Counted from the first letter of the stretch, positions 27,344-36,187 are shown. The stretch is DNA of 64,000 nucleotides from Streptomyces sp. WZ-12 (GCF_028898845.1 NZ_CP118574.1:7861001-7925000); one strand, 5' to 3'. Numbers and translations are program-made. Notes: a model not told the origin generated them from the sequence alone.

Positions 27344-28860
27344 GCGAGCTCGACGGTTCACTGATCCGGATGCTGATCGACGCCCTCGCCCGGCACCGCG
27401 ACGCGGTGGCGGTCGTCGACAACGGCATCTCCCACACCTACGCCGAACTCGACGACGTGTCGGCCGAGATCGCCGGCGGCCTCGCCGCACACGGCATCGG
27501 GCCCGGTGACGTGGTCGACGTGCACGCGACACGTTCGTGGTCCCGTTGCGCGGCGGTGCTGGGGGTGTGGCGCGTCGGAGCCGGCGTGCTGTCCATCGAC
27601 CCGACCATGCCGCCCACCTGGACCGGCAAACTGGTGAGCAGCGCCGACTGCGCCATGATCCTGCGGGCCGACGAGTGCGCACCGATCGAATCGGGGGTCG
27701 CGCAACACACCTTCCGGTCGATTCGGGGAACGCGGCGGGACGAGATCGCGACCGGACCGGTCTGCTACGTCATCCCCACCTCCGGGTCCACGGGCGAACC
27801 CAAGGCCGTCGCGGTGCCACCGGTGGTCCTGGCGGATCTGGGGAACTGGCACGTCCAGCGCTGGAGCCACGACCGGCCCCCGAACACCCTGCACATGTCG
27901 TCCATCGGTTTCGACATGGTGTACGAGGACACGGTGGCGACCTGGCTCGCCGGTGCGACCCTGATCGTGGTGAACGACCAGGACCGGCTGGACCCCTTCA
28001 CCTTGCTCGACATCATTCGCGAGCACGACGCCGCCCGGCTCTTCCAGCCGGTGGTCGGATTGCACGGACTGGCCGCCGCCGCGTGTGCCGCGGGCGAGAA
28101 GACCCCGAGTCTGCGGGAGATCTCGGTGGCCGGCGAACAGTTGGTGATCAACGACGAGGTGCGGCAGTTCTGCGCCGACGGTGGCCTCACGCTGGTGAAT
28201 CAGTACGGGCCGAGCGAAACCCATGTGGTCACTCAGTACCGGCTGACGGGCGACGTCACCAACTGGCCCGACCGGCCGCCCATCGGCACTGCGGTCGTCG
28301 ACGCGGAGCTGCTCTGCCATGTGGACGGGCGGCTGCGCCCGTTCGCACCGGGCGAGACCCGGGAGCTGGTCATCGCCGGGAATTGCGTCGGGATCGGGTA
28401 CGCCGGTGACGGCGCGCTCACCGCGCAGCGATTCCGGGAGGTCGCACATCAAGACGGCGGCATGCGGCGCTGCTACTTCAGCGGAGACCTGGTCACGTTC
28501 GACGGTGTCGAGTTCCACTTCGTCTCCAGGCTCGACGACCAGCTCAAGGTGAACGGCTACCGGGTCGAGCCGGGTGAGGTGGAGTCCGTGATCGCCGGCG
28601 TCGCCGGTGTCCGTCGAGCCGCGGTCGTCGGGGTCAAGGTGGCCGCCTCCACGCAACTCGCGGCGTTCTACACCCTCGTGACCGGCGCGGAGGTCGACCA
28701 GGACGACCTGCTCAGTGCGTGCGCCGCCCGTCTGCCCCGGTTCATGGTCCCCAGGCACTTCACCGCGCTGGACGCACTCCCCTCGACGCGGAACGGAAAG
28801 ATCGACCGGGCGAAGCTCCGGGAGTCGTTCCACGAGCCTTCGGTGAGCCGTGCCGGCTGA
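27340..28860 (+). CDS. Stand-alone adenylation domain (no carrier protein)
   Basis: 506 residues. A-domain motifs are PTSGSTGEPKAV, NQYGPSETHVV, YFSGDLVTF, DDQLKVNGYRVEPGEVES and the terminal NGKIDRAKL with the A10 lysine. The protein ends right after A10, so no PCP is attached. The selectivity pocket reads about D-M-E-F-S-A-Q-V-V, which I cannot match to a known substrate. Glu239 and Gln322 suggest a polar or amino-substituted side chain. It overlaps the PhyH hydroxylase stop by 4 bases and is the last gene of the run. It is one of two candidates, with the A-PCP, for charging the PCP-E starter or the A-less C-PCP module. Confidence 0.88.
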   Translation: MSELDGSLIRMLIDALARHRDAVAVVDNGISHTYAELDDVSAEIAGGLAAHGIGPGDVVDVHATRSWSRCAAVLGVWRVGAGVLSIDPTMPPTWTGKLVSSADCAMILRADECAPIESGVAQHTFRSIRGTRRDEIATGPVCYVIPTSGSTGEPKAVAVPPVVLADLGNWHVQRWSHDRPPNTLHMSSIGFDMVYEDTVATWLAGATLIVVNDQDRLDPFTLLDIIREHDAARLFQPVVGLHGLAAAACAAGEKTPSLREISVAGEQLVINDEVRQFCADGGLTLVNQYGPSETHVVTQYRLTGDVTNWPDRPPIGTAVVDAELLCHVDGRLRPFAPGETRELVIAGNCVGIGYAGDGALTAQRFREVAHQDGGMRRCYFSGDLVTFDGVEFHFVSRLDDQLKVNGYRVEPGEVESVIAGVAGVRRAAVVGVKVAASTQLAAFYTLVTGAEVDQDDLLSACAARLPRFMVPRHFTALDALPSTRNGKIDRAKLRESFHEPSVSRAG

Positions 28861-29355
28861 AGCCGCCGGACAGTCATATCCGCCCGTACCGCCGGTTGTT
28901 GAGGCGCCCCGAGCCGGTGCCGGAGCGGGAACCGCTGCCGCCGACACCGGCCCCGCCGAACAAGAACTCCGCGGTGTACCGCTTCATATACGTGCTTCCC
29001 GCCTGGTGCTGCTTCCTCTGGCGGAACCCCACGTCCCAGCCCCCAGGTGCCCACAATCAAGGAGAAGCCTCAATCACGCACCAACTCGATAGCGTTGTTG
29101 CAGCTCGCGATTCGACATAGCCGATAAGGCGCGCGGCAATGTCGATGAACGGGGGAAGCGGTCGTCCTCGCGCTCGTAGTAGCGGGCGCAATGGATAGTC
29201 AGCAGACGCAGAACTCATCACGGTTGGTCCGGGAGTTTTTCCATGCCTTCGTTCTGGGGCGTGGAGTCGGACCCGCGAACGGGTGAATCGCGGACTACGG
29301 CCTGAGATTAAGGGCATGAACGCAAGGTCGTATCAAGCACACACCGGAGATAAAC
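28861..29355. other. Intergenic region after the NRPS cluster
   Basis: 495 bases without a supported intact gene. The left part shows no clear terminator for the biosynthetic run. About 29,100-29,213 holds a decayed transposase end (separate entry). The last bases carry the promoter and ribosome site (CCGGAGA) of the secreted repeat protein at 29,356. Confidence 0.5.
29100..29213 (-). mobile_element. IS5-type transposase C-terminal remnant (degenerate)
   Basis: On the minus strand one frame reads LRLLTIHCARYYEREDDRF, and a +1 shift then gives FIDIAARLIGYV. The pattern RLxxxYER.(D)xF.AF..IA..LI resembles the C-terminal end of IS5-superfamily DDE transposases. Only about 38 codons remain, with an internal frameshift. 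It shares the 11-mer GCGCTCGTAGT with the clearer remnant at 35,198. It lies 240 bases after the NRPS cluster, in line with a cluster boundary shaped by transposition. Confidence 0.45.
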
Positions 29356-29760
29356 ATGCGTATGCGCACTGCTTTCGCCGCTGCACTCCTGTGCTCGGCC
29401 GCCCTCCTCGGTTCCGCCGGCGTCGCCGCCGCCGACGAGCATGCGGAAGACCTGATGGGCGTCGGCAACCAGACCATGCAAAACGTGAACACCGATGATT
29501 CTCCTCGCTGGAACTTCGGTGAGAGCAGCAAGGCGGACGGCTCGGAGCACGGTAAGAAGGACGAGTCGGAGCACGGCAAGGCGGACGGTTCAGAGCACGG
29601 TAAGAAGGACGACTCGGGTAAGGCGGACGGCTCGGAGCACGGTAAGAAGGACGGCTCGGGTAAGGCGGACGGTTCGGAGCACGGGAAGAAGGACGGCTCG
29701 GAGCACGGCGGCAATCACGGAAAGGAAGACGACTCGGAGACCGTTCCGGACGAAGTCTAA
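29356..29760 (+). CDS. Small secreted protein with charged tandem repeats
   Basis: 134 residues. A signal peptide of about 26 residues (MRMRTAFAAALLCSAALLGS then AGVAAA) precedes a short unique part (27-58) and a highly hydrophilic tail. KADGSEHGKKD occurs at 59-69, 76-86, 89-99 and 103-113, with shorter SEHGK variants between. The tail is almost entirely D, E, K, G, S and H, so it should be disordered and zwitterionic, perhaps metal- or polyanion-binding. ATG 29356 has a good GGAGA site and a strong terminator follows, so it is a complete single-gene unit. I do not recognise the family. Confidence 0.7.
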   Translation: MRMRTAFAAALLCSAALLGSAGVAAADEHAEDLMGVGNQTMQNVNTDDSPRWNFGESSKADGSEHGKKDESEHGKADGSEHGKKDDSGKADGSEHGKKDGSGKADGSEHGKKDGSEHGGNHGKEDDSETVPDEV

Positions 29761-29774
29761 TAAAGCATCCACGA

Positions 29775-29824
29775 CCTCGCCCCAACTTTCAGCGCTCACG
29801 CTGAAGGAGGGGCGGGGTTTTTCA
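29775..29824 (+). terminator. Rho-independent terminator of the secreted repeat protein
   Basis: An outer stem CCTCGCCCC pairs with GGGGCGGGG (one G-T pair), an inner stem TTCAGCG/CGCTGAA closes on a CTCA loop, and a run of six T follows. It lies 15 bases after the stop at 29,760. Confidence 0.85.
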
Positions 29825-30801
29825 TGCCAACATTCAGGAGGCGCAGACAAGTACGAGGTCTTACGAGGTCTTAGGGCTTGTCTCACGCGGTGACCATGGC
29901 CAGTCCCCTGAAGTAGCTCAGTGCCGCTGGGAGGCCGAGGAATCCCAGAATCGTGTGCCGTTCCGCTCGTGTTGGACGGCAAGGCGGCGGCAATGAAGAG
30001 CCAGGAGATCGACCGCTTGATCTTCCAGTGATGCCGGCCCGGGCGCTCGTTGGTCTCGATGCCGGGACGTGCGACGCGTGAGGACGATGCCGCGTTCGCC
30101 CCGCCAGGAGATCGCGTCAACGCATCACGTCCCATACGGCGAGCACGAACTGCCGGCCCGTCACCCAGGCATGTCCGGTGGATGCCGCGGCGCCGTCCCG
30201 GCTCCCGGACAGTGCGGTCGGCGGGTCCGGTGCTGGTCCGCTGGTCCGCCCGTCGAGCGCCGCCGCTCTCCGCGGCGCTCCTCCCCGAGGCCGGGACGAC
30301 GCTGGCGTTCGGCGTCAGTCCCACGGCCGGACACGCCGGTCACGAGACACCGACAGCCGGTACGGACCGCGAGCCCTCACCGGGGCCGCGGCACGGATGG
30401 TGCATCACGGCATGACGACACGCCAAGATGTGTCTGACCATGACGGCATGACGGTGCGCCAGGAAGCCGGCTGGTCGGTCGCGGACACCGACGACCGCGC
30501 TATGAACCCTTCCTCGGTCTGTACGGCCGTGCGCTCCTTCTGGAGGCCGGCCCCCCTCCTCCTCTTCGGCGCCGGCCTGTACTCCGCCCGACGGGAGTAC
30601 GGCTCGGTGGTCGTCCGCCCCGCCCGCCGGCCGGCCGGACGGTGGTCGATACGTCCGCCGCCGCGCCAGAAACTCCTCGCCCGACTGTCGGTGCTGCGCG
30701 TGGAGGAACGCGCCCCGCCGCCGAGACCCCAGGGAGCACACGCAGCGCCCCCTCGCCGACCACACATCACACCGACACACTCGCCACGAGGTGCTTTTCC
30801 T
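29825..30801. other. Gene-poor stretch before the multicopper oxidase
   Basis: Contains the second transposase remnant (29,883-30,135). From 30,136 to 30,801 open frames exist on both strands because of high GC, but none shows a recognisable domain or ribosome site. The multicopper oxidase frame is open upstream of its real start, which is a composition effect. The promoter for that gene should lie close to 30,780. Confidence 0.45.
29883..30135 (-). mobile_element. IS5-family transposase remnant, multiply frameshifted
   Basis: Minus-strand translation gives ARPGIETNERPGRHHWKIKR followed by SISWLF, a near match to the conserved R(R/P)GIE(T/S)xERLGRHRWxxER motif of IS5-family transposases. Shifts then give CRRLAVQHERNGTRF and ILGFLGLPAALSYFRGLAMV before the stop at 29,883-29,885. 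At least two frameshifts separate these pieces. Just outside, AGGGCTTGTCTCA resembles a terminal repeat of such elements. It is a dead C-terminal third with no visible partner end. Confidence 0.8.
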
Positions 30802-32409
30802 ATGCGCACGCATTCCAGACGCGCCCTGCTCGGCGCGGGTATCGCCGCCGCCGGCAGCGGACTGCTGGCCACTGGGGCCACCGCCCTGGACACCATGAAC
30901 GGCAGGCACCGCCCCTACGGCACGCCGCACCCGTCTGACTCCTCACCAGAACCCCACGGCCACGGCCACAACGCTCCGTCCCGCTACGTCTCCCCCGACG
31001 GACCTGAGGTCATCAGAACGGAGAGGCGCCGGGGCGCGGGCCCCGTACGCCGCTTCACGATGACCGCCAGCCAGGCCCAGTTCGACTTCGGCGGCCAGAT
31101 CGTCGACACCTGGGCCTACAGCGACCGGCTGCCGGGCAGGGAGATCCGGGTCAACGCGGGCGACAAGGTCGCCGTGAGCTTCCACAACCGCCTCCCGCAG
31201 TCCACCACCATCCACTGGCACGGGGTACATATCCGCAACGACATGGACGGTGTCCCCGACGTCACCCAGCGCACCGTGAAGGCCGGCCACTCCTTCGACT
31301 ACAACTTCGCGGTCACCACGCCCGGGACGCATTGGCTGCACCCGCACGTCGGCGTCCAACTCGACCGCGGACTGTACGCGCCGTTGATCATCGAGGACCC
31401 GCGCGAGCCCCTCTCGTACGACCACGAGTGGGTCGTCCTGATCGATGACTGGCTCGACGGGGTCGACGGACTGACACCGGACGCGGTGCTGGCCGAGCTG
31501 AACAAGAACAAGCCCGGCGGGGCCAGCGGCCACGGCATGCACAGGAGCGGCAGTCAGGCGGCGGCCGCCTTCGCGTCCCGGATGCGGGGACACACCAGGC
31601 ACCTGATGTCCGACGACCCCTCAGACAGCGTGGGACATCCCTTCCACCTGATCAACGGTCGGGTGGCCAGAGACCGGGAGACCTTCCGCGCCAAACCCGG
31701 CGACCGCATCCGGATCCGGATCATCAACGCGGCCGCCGACACCGCCTACCGCGTCGCGCTCGGCGGTCACAACATGACCGTGACGCACACCGACGGCTAT
31801 CCGGTGAAGCACAAGACGACGGACAGCCTGCTCATCGCGATGGGCGAGCGCTTTGACGTCCTGGTCACCGCGAAGGACGGCGTCTTCCCGTTCACCGCGC
31901 TCTCCGCGGGCAGCAACAACAAGACCGCACAGGCCCTCCTGCGGACCGGAAACGGTGAGGCGCCCAACGAGAAGATCCGCCCGACGGAGCTCAGGAGCGG
32001 GGGGCTGAGCGCGGGCAAGTTCAAGGCCGCGGCATCGGTACGGCTCTCGGACAGGAAGCCGGACCGCATCATCAAGATGGACCTCACCGGCACGATGAAG
32101 GACTGGGACTGGGCGATCAACTCACGGCCGTACACGGATTCACAGCGGTATCCCGTACGGGAAGGGGAGCGGGTACGGATCACCTTCCACAACAAGACGA
32201 CGATGTGGCACCCGATGCACCTGCACGGACACACCTTCGCGTTGGCCAACGGCGGCCCCCGCAAGGACACCACGATCGTCCTGCCGGAAAAGAAGGTATC
32301 CATCGACTTCAACGCCAACAATCCCGGCCTGTGGATGCTGCACTGCCACAACCTCTACCACTCGGAGTCGGGGATGATGACTGTCATGGGCTACAAGTCC
32401 AAGAGATGA
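30802..32409 (+). CDS. Tat-exported multicopper oxidase (laccase-like)
   Basis: 535 residues. THSRRALLGAGIAAAGSGLL is a twin-arginine signal, so it is folded in the cytoplasm and exported. Copper motifs are all present in order: IHWHGVH, HWLHPHV, HPMHLHGHTF and HCHNLYHSESGMM, giving one type 1 and the trinuclear copper site in a three-cupredoxin layout. A His/Pro-rich linker follows the signal. ATG 30802 has GAGGT upstream. A GC-rich hairpin follows the stop. Roles could include phenol oxidation, copper tolerance or morphology. It appears monocistronic, and nothing ties it to the NRPS product. Confidence 0.93.
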   Translation: MRTHSRRALLGAGIAAAGSGLLATGATALDTMNGRHRPYGTPHPSDSSPEPHGHGHNAPSRYVSPDGPEVIRTERRRGAGPVRRFTMTASQAQFDFGGQIVDTWAYSDRLPGREIRVNAGDKVAVSFHNRLPQSTTIHWHGVHIRNDMDGVPDVTQRTVKAGHSFDYNFAVTTPGTHWLHPHVGVQLDRGLYAPLIIEDPREPLSYDHEWVVLIDDWLDGVDGLTPDAVLAELNKNKPGGASGHGMHRSGSQAAAAFASRMRGHTRHLMSDDPSDSVGHPFHLINGRVARDRETFRAKPGDRIRIRIINAAADTAYRVALGGHNMTVTHTDGYPVKHKTTDSLLIAMGERFDVLVTAKDGVFPFTALSAGSNNKTAQALLRTGNGEAPNEKIRPTELRSGGLSAGKFKAAASVRLSDRKPDRIIKMDLTGTMKDWDWAINSRPYTDSQRYPVREGERVRITFHNKTTMWHPMHLHGHTFALANGGPRKDTTIVLPEKKVSIDFNANNPGLWMLHCHNLYHSESGMMTVMGYKSKR

Positions 32410-32414
32410 CTCCC

Positions 32415-32436
32415 GCCACCCCCGCAAGGGGGTGGC
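32415..32436 (+). terminator. Hairpin terminator after the multicopper oxidase
   Basis: A perfect 9-bp stem GCCACCCCC/GGGGGTGGC with a GCAA loop begins 5 bases after the oxidase stop. There is no T run, as is common in Streptomyces. Confidence 0.7.
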
Positions 32437-32965
32437 TCCCCAACTCGCCTCCCCTGCGGCCCGGCAGGCGCGCGGACCGTACACGCTCAGCGTCAGCCGG
32501 GTACGCGACGAGCCCGAACTCGCCCTCACCCGGGCGGAGTTGTGATCCGTGAGGTACGCGACTCCCGCCCGCGGTGCAGGCACACGCCCGCCCGGGAGGT
32601 GGTGCGCGTGCTGGGTTCCCGCTCGGCACCGCGCACAGTCCGTCGTGGTGCATGCAGGGTGGACCAGGTGCACGGCACGGTCATGATCTCTGCCCGTCTG
32701 CCGCAGCTTGTCGAGCTGCTCGCAGCGGTCGGCCATGTGGTTGGTCAGCGGTTGTGCCTGGCTCACGTCGCCGCCCTGCCCCGGAATCTCCAAGTCGACT
32801 GCCGCCGCCGGCTCCTGATCCGGTCGCGGGCCGGGATGTGGGGCCGTCTGCACGAGGCGGCCCGCATCGGCTTCACGCTGCAGGCCTGATCGACCTGACC
32901 CGCGTGATGCTGGATTCCGCGCACGTCAGGGGCGGAAAAAGGGGCGAACACCACGGCGAACTCGC
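32437..32965. other. Intergenic region without a supported gene
   Basis: About 530 bases between two hairpins. Short frames on either strand have no ribosome site or recognisable motif, and I would not annotate them. Confidence 0.4.
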
Positions 32966-33004
32966 GCCGCTGGCCGGGCTTCCCCGAGGAACCCGGCCAG
33001 CGGC
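32966..33004 (-). terminator. Strong hairpin terminator of the secreted protein gene at 33,106
   Basis: A perfect 13-bp inverted repeat, GCCGCTGGCCGGG (32966-32978) with CCCGGCCAGCGGC (32992-33004), plus an inner TTCC/GGAA. It sits about 100 bases downstream of the minus-strand gene ending at 33,106. Confidence 0.7.
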
Positions 33005-33105
33005 CTTTCATTCCGACTGCGGGTCGAACGGACTCCCGCGGCCTGGCCCGGATGGGGCCGATAGCGTCCCGGCCCTGGTTGGGGCACGGACACCGGGCCC
33101 CGGAG

Positions 33106-33540
33106 TCACTCCCGGTCGTCCCCGCCTACCGCGTGCACCGGGCCTTCCCCGCCTTCCCGGCCTTCCGCGCCTCCGTTACCCTCCTTGCCTTCGTTACCTT
33201 CCTTGCCTCCACGGCCTTCCTTGCCCTCCGAGCCTCTGCCCCCGCCCTCGTCGGCTCCCTTGAAGACGAAGCTGTTGTCACAGCCCACGGACGAGCCCAC
33301 CTTGGTGCTCTGTGCACCCGGGGCGCCCTCGCCGCCGAGCGCGTTGCCCAGCAGGCCGTTGAGGATCCCGACCTCGCCGAGGACATCGACGTTCGCGTCG
33401 TGCGACCGGCACTGGGAGCTTTGCCTGACATCGAACTCGGTACCGCCCCTACCGCCGTCGGCGTAGGTGGTGCCGGCGCCGAGGAAGCCAACACTGCCGA
33501 GGACGACGGCCACGACGGCGGTCTTCTGAAGCTTGCGCAT
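33106..33540 (-). CDS. Small secreted protein with two conserved Cys and Gly/Glu-rich tail
   Basis: 144 residues. A signal peptide (MRKLQKTAVVAVVLGSVGFL, cleavage near residue 27) precedes a core with C44 (SSQCRSHDANVDVLGEVG) and C87 (GSSVGCDNS), likely a disulfide pair. Residues 95-138 are a low-complexity tail of KEGxEGKEGN-like units. The core matches a small secreted family widespread in Streptomyces but without an assigned function. GGAGA precedes the ATG. A paralogue at 34,126 shares signal, Cys spacing context and NVDVLG. Unlike that copy, this one has a charged repeat tail resembling the design of the protein at 29,356. Confidence 0.75.
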   Translation of the reverse strand: MRKLQKTAVVAVVLGSVGFLGAGTTYADGGRGGTEFDVRQSSQCRSHDANVDVLGEVGILNGLLGNALGGEGAPGAQSTKVGSSVGCDNSFVFKGADEGGGRGSEGKEGRGGKEGNEGKEGNGGAEGREGGEGPVHAVGGDDRE

Positions 33541-34125
33541 TTCGTCTCCGGTGGTCGAATGGATGCAATCCGTGATAATGCGACTGCGTACAGCTACGAG
33601 AGGCTAATGCGAATATGCCACTGATGCGCGGCAACGCGCCGGATCGCGGCCGCTGTGAACGAGCGGCGGACTCTGTCCGCGAGCCGTCCCGCAACCTGGG
33701 CAAGTCAGGGCATCGACCGGCCGCAGTCGGCGCAGGTGGTCCCCTCTCCATGACCCTGCCTGGAGCTGGCGAAAGTCCCGGCCACGGCATCCCTGGAGGC
33801 CGGACGCACTCCTTGCCCGCCGGGATGGGCAAGCGCCACGAAGCCCCTGGCGGTACGGGTGACCTTGGTCGTGAACCCGTCTACCAGGAGCTTCTTCACG
33901 CCGTATAGAAAGCCAACGCCCCTATGCGGCCTGTGGGTTGATCAAAATCAATGACCCTTCGTCAAGATGCCCTGAAAGACTGACGGTTCCTGTCCTTCGG
34001 TGCGCTCTTGACGGCCTTCTCTCACTCATCTGGCGTTCGTGGTGGTCGAGAAGGCTATGAGTGCGACGACGCGGCGGTGCCTGCGGCCGGGTCGGCCGAC
34101 CCTCCCGCCCCGCCAAGTTGGCCCG
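33541..34125. other. Spacer between two paralogous secreted-protein genes
   Basis: 585 bases. The first ~80 bases hold the promoter and leader of the 33,540 gene. A minus-strand frame at 33,705-33,899 starts MKKLLVDGFTTKVTRTARGF but has no recognisable domain; I leave it unassigned. The rest shows nothing. Confidence 0.4.
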
Positions 34126-34491
34126 TTACAGCCGAATGATGTTGTTGCACCCTGCGGAAGAGCCGATCCTGATGGGCCGCCAGTCCCGCCGGTCGTCACT
34201 TCTGTGTGCGTGGCCCGCCCACCCGTCGAATGCTCGGAACCTGCCGAGTACGTCGACGTTGTCCTCGAACGTCCTGCATGAGGTGCTCTGGCGGATGATG
34301 ACTTTGCGTTCGTGCGAATTACCGTGGTGATGCCCGCCGCGCGACTGTTGCCGATGAGTGTTTTTGTGGCTTGGCTGCGGGCGGTTGTAACTGCTGCCCG
34401 TCCCGCTATCGGCGTAGGCGGTGCTGGCGCCGAGGAGGCCGACGCTTCCGAGGACGGCTACGACGACGGCGGCGTGGTGAAGTTTGCGCAT
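34126..34491 (-). CDS. Small secreted protein, paralogue of the 33,106 gene
   Basis: 121 residues. Signal peptide MRKLHHAAVVVAVLGSVGLL ends near residue 27. A His/Ser/Arg-rich insert (about 31-62) precedes the family core RQSTSCRTFEDNVDVLG (C72) and IGSSAGCNN (C115). Both cysteines and NVDVLG align with the neighbouring paralogue, which lacks this His-rich insert. GGAGA precedes the ATG. It is on the same strand as the paralogue but separated by 585 bases, suggesting an old tandem duplication with divergent inserts. Confidence 0.72.
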   Translation of the reverse strand: MRKLHHAAVVVAVLGSVGLLGASTAYADSGTGSSYNRPQPSHKNTHRQQSRGGHHHGNSHERKVIIRQSTSCRTFEDNVDVLGRFRAFDGWAGHAHRSDDRRDWRPIRIGSSAGCNNIIRL

Positions 34492-35197
34492 GTCATCTCC
34501 GAGGAGCGATGGGATGCGATCAGTAATTGTTCGGTTTGGTGCGATTACTGGAGGTTAATGTAAAACGTGATGCGTCCACTAAGTGGCGCGCCGAATGATG
34601 CGCGTGTCGAAAATCGGTGCCGCCTACCGTCTTTGGCTGTGGAGCCGACCGTTGAACGCTCAGCATGAACGGTTCGCAGGCAGGGGTGGCCGCTCGTTGG
34701 GCAAATGAGATGGCCGGCCGACAACGACCGCGGAGGGCGAGAGCCAGTTGGTCGGGGATCTTCTCGGTGTACCGCTCGGTGAAGGTCCTGCCGCCCGAGG
34801 AGTTCTCGGTCCCGTTCGACTTGATGACCTGTCTGGTGGCGACGGCCTGCGGGCATTTCAGGTGTGCCATCAACACCTGCGTGACGGCGAGCACCACGTT
34901 CTTCTCCTGCTCGTCGACACGACCTTAAGTCAGATAAGTCAGAAGAATATGCACTTCGTGTGCGGTCCTCCGTTCGCGCGGCTCGCTTTCCGGTGTCCCG
35001 GTCGATCATTCGCCTTCGCGGTTGTTCCGTCTGCCCTGACGGAGGTAGTCCGCGGTGGGGGTAATTGCCTCCACCGTCACGAATCGACTTCCCGGCATGG
35101 TTCCTGCCGAGGGGGAAGCTGTGGCGGCGTGAATCGCTGAGCCTCGGGCTGGATAAATCAGCCAATAGTCCCATCATGGAGATCTTTGGGGGTTGTC
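34492..35197. other. Gene-poor spacer left of the third transposase remnant
   Basis: About 700 bases. The leader of the 34,491 gene occupies the left end. A minus-strand frame across 34,520-34,897 includes HLKCPQAVATRQVIKSNGTE and GRTFTERYTEKIPDQLALAL, which looks protein-like but belongs to no family I recognise. It may be a gene fragment. The rest shows nothing. Confidence 0.4.
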
Positions 35198-35955
35198 TCA
35201 TTTGGTGAGTCCGCGATGGCAGATGAGGCTGCGGGCGATGGCGGTGAAGGCGAGGAAATGTTCGGCCTTGCGCTCGTAGTGGCGGTGCGGGCGGCGGCAG
35301 CCGGCGAGCAAGGACGGTTGGCGTTCGCCGTCGGGCCCACTCCGTCGCGCTGGCCGTTCGCGATCTGCAGTACCGCCTCGGCGAGTTCCTCCGGCGACCG
35401 GCCGTCGCCCGCGTCGAGGCGGTCAAGGCCGAGCCGGTGTACGTCGGCGAGCATCAGTGACTGGTAACGCTCCGTGCGGGCCAGGAACTTGTCCATCAGG
35501 TGCCGCTCGTCGGCCGTCGCGGACGGGTAGCGTCCCGCGCTGTGCACGCGGGTGCGGATGACGGACTGATCCGCGGTGAGCCACACGGCCGCCGTGTGTG
35601 GCACCGACAGTTCGGCGACCCAGGCGGGCCACAGTGCGGAGCCTTCCAAGACCAGTCCCGGCTCCGTCTCCTCCCCGGTTGCGCGGGCCGTGACCAGTTC
35701 CTCGATGCGGGGCCAGAGGCGTGCGTAGTGATCGAGGACCGAGGTGATCAACTCGGCCACCGGGAGCGAGGTGTAGTGCTCGGCGACGTGGGCGGGAACG
35801 GGTCGTTCCGGCGTTCGCCAGGGCCGGCCCGGATGCCTGGCCAGTCGATCCGTCGACAGGCACGTGAACCCCAGCCGTCCTGCGACGACTTGCGCCACGG
35901 TCGACTTGCCGACGTTCGACGTCCCCCCGATGAGGACCACCCGCACCTCACGCAT
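35158..35955 (-). CDS. P-loop kinase-like protein, C-terminus altered by transposase remnant
   Basis: 265 residues as read. The N-terminal Walker A RVVLIGGTSNVGKST and STDRLARHPGRPW resemble small nucleoside/2-phosphoglycerate-type kinases. The text is convincing to about residue 220 (RTERYQSLMLADVHRLGLDR, ELAEAVLQIANGQRDG). After that the frame runs out of phase through sequence that encodes a transposase end in another frame, so the natural C-terminus has been replaced. ATG 35955 is the first Met before the P-loop; upstream codons look non-coding. It may still be active, since the nucleotide-binding core is intact. Confidence 0.7.
   Translation of the reverse strand: MREVRVVLIGGTSNVGKSTVAQVVAGRLGFTCLSTDRLARHPGRPWRTPERPVPAHVAEHYTSLPVAELITSVLDHYARLWPRIEELVTARATGEETEPGLVLEGSALWPAWVAELSVPHTAAVWLTADQSVIRTRVHSAGRYPSATADERHLMDKFLARTERYQSLMLADVHRLGLDRLDAGDGRSPEELAEAVLQIANGQRDGVGPTANANRPCSPAAAARTATTSARPNISSPSPPSPAASSAIADSPNETTPKDLHDGTIG
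35198..35325 (-). mobile_element. IS5-family transposase C-terminal remnant
   Basis: Minus-strand translation (a different frame from the kinase gene) gives LAGCRRPHRHYERKAEHFLA, then FTAIARSLICHRGLTK and a stop at 35,198-35,200. This is an excellent match to the ending of common Streptomyces IS5-family transposases. Only about 40 codons survive, uninterrupted. GGGGTTGTCTCA just after the stop resembles the element end also seen near 29,880. Confidence 0.85.
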
Positions 35956-36187
35956 GCCAACGACCCTAGACCACGGCCTCGGAAGCAGGAGAGGGGGAAG
36001 AGGTACCGAAAGTGCGTTCCGAGCGGCCTCCGCTCTGCCCCGCAACCCCACGCGGGGCACGCCTGCTTTCGATCATCCTGGCCGGCTGGTGGTGTGGTGG
36101 GGGTTCGGGGGACTCGTAGCGGTTGGAGCGCTCTGGATCGAGGAGGGGTGAACGTCAGTCAAGGCGACCACTGTCGTCGCGTACGTC

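Noticed and set aside
30178..30801. N-terminal extension of the multicopper oxidase frame
   Set aside because: The Tat signal starts at ATG 30802 with a ribosome site; the upstream 208 codons are not protein-like.
33615..33908. Plus-strand 97-codon frame between the secreted paralogues
   Set aside because: No ribosome site, no hydrophobic core or motif, and composition typical of random GC-rich sequence.
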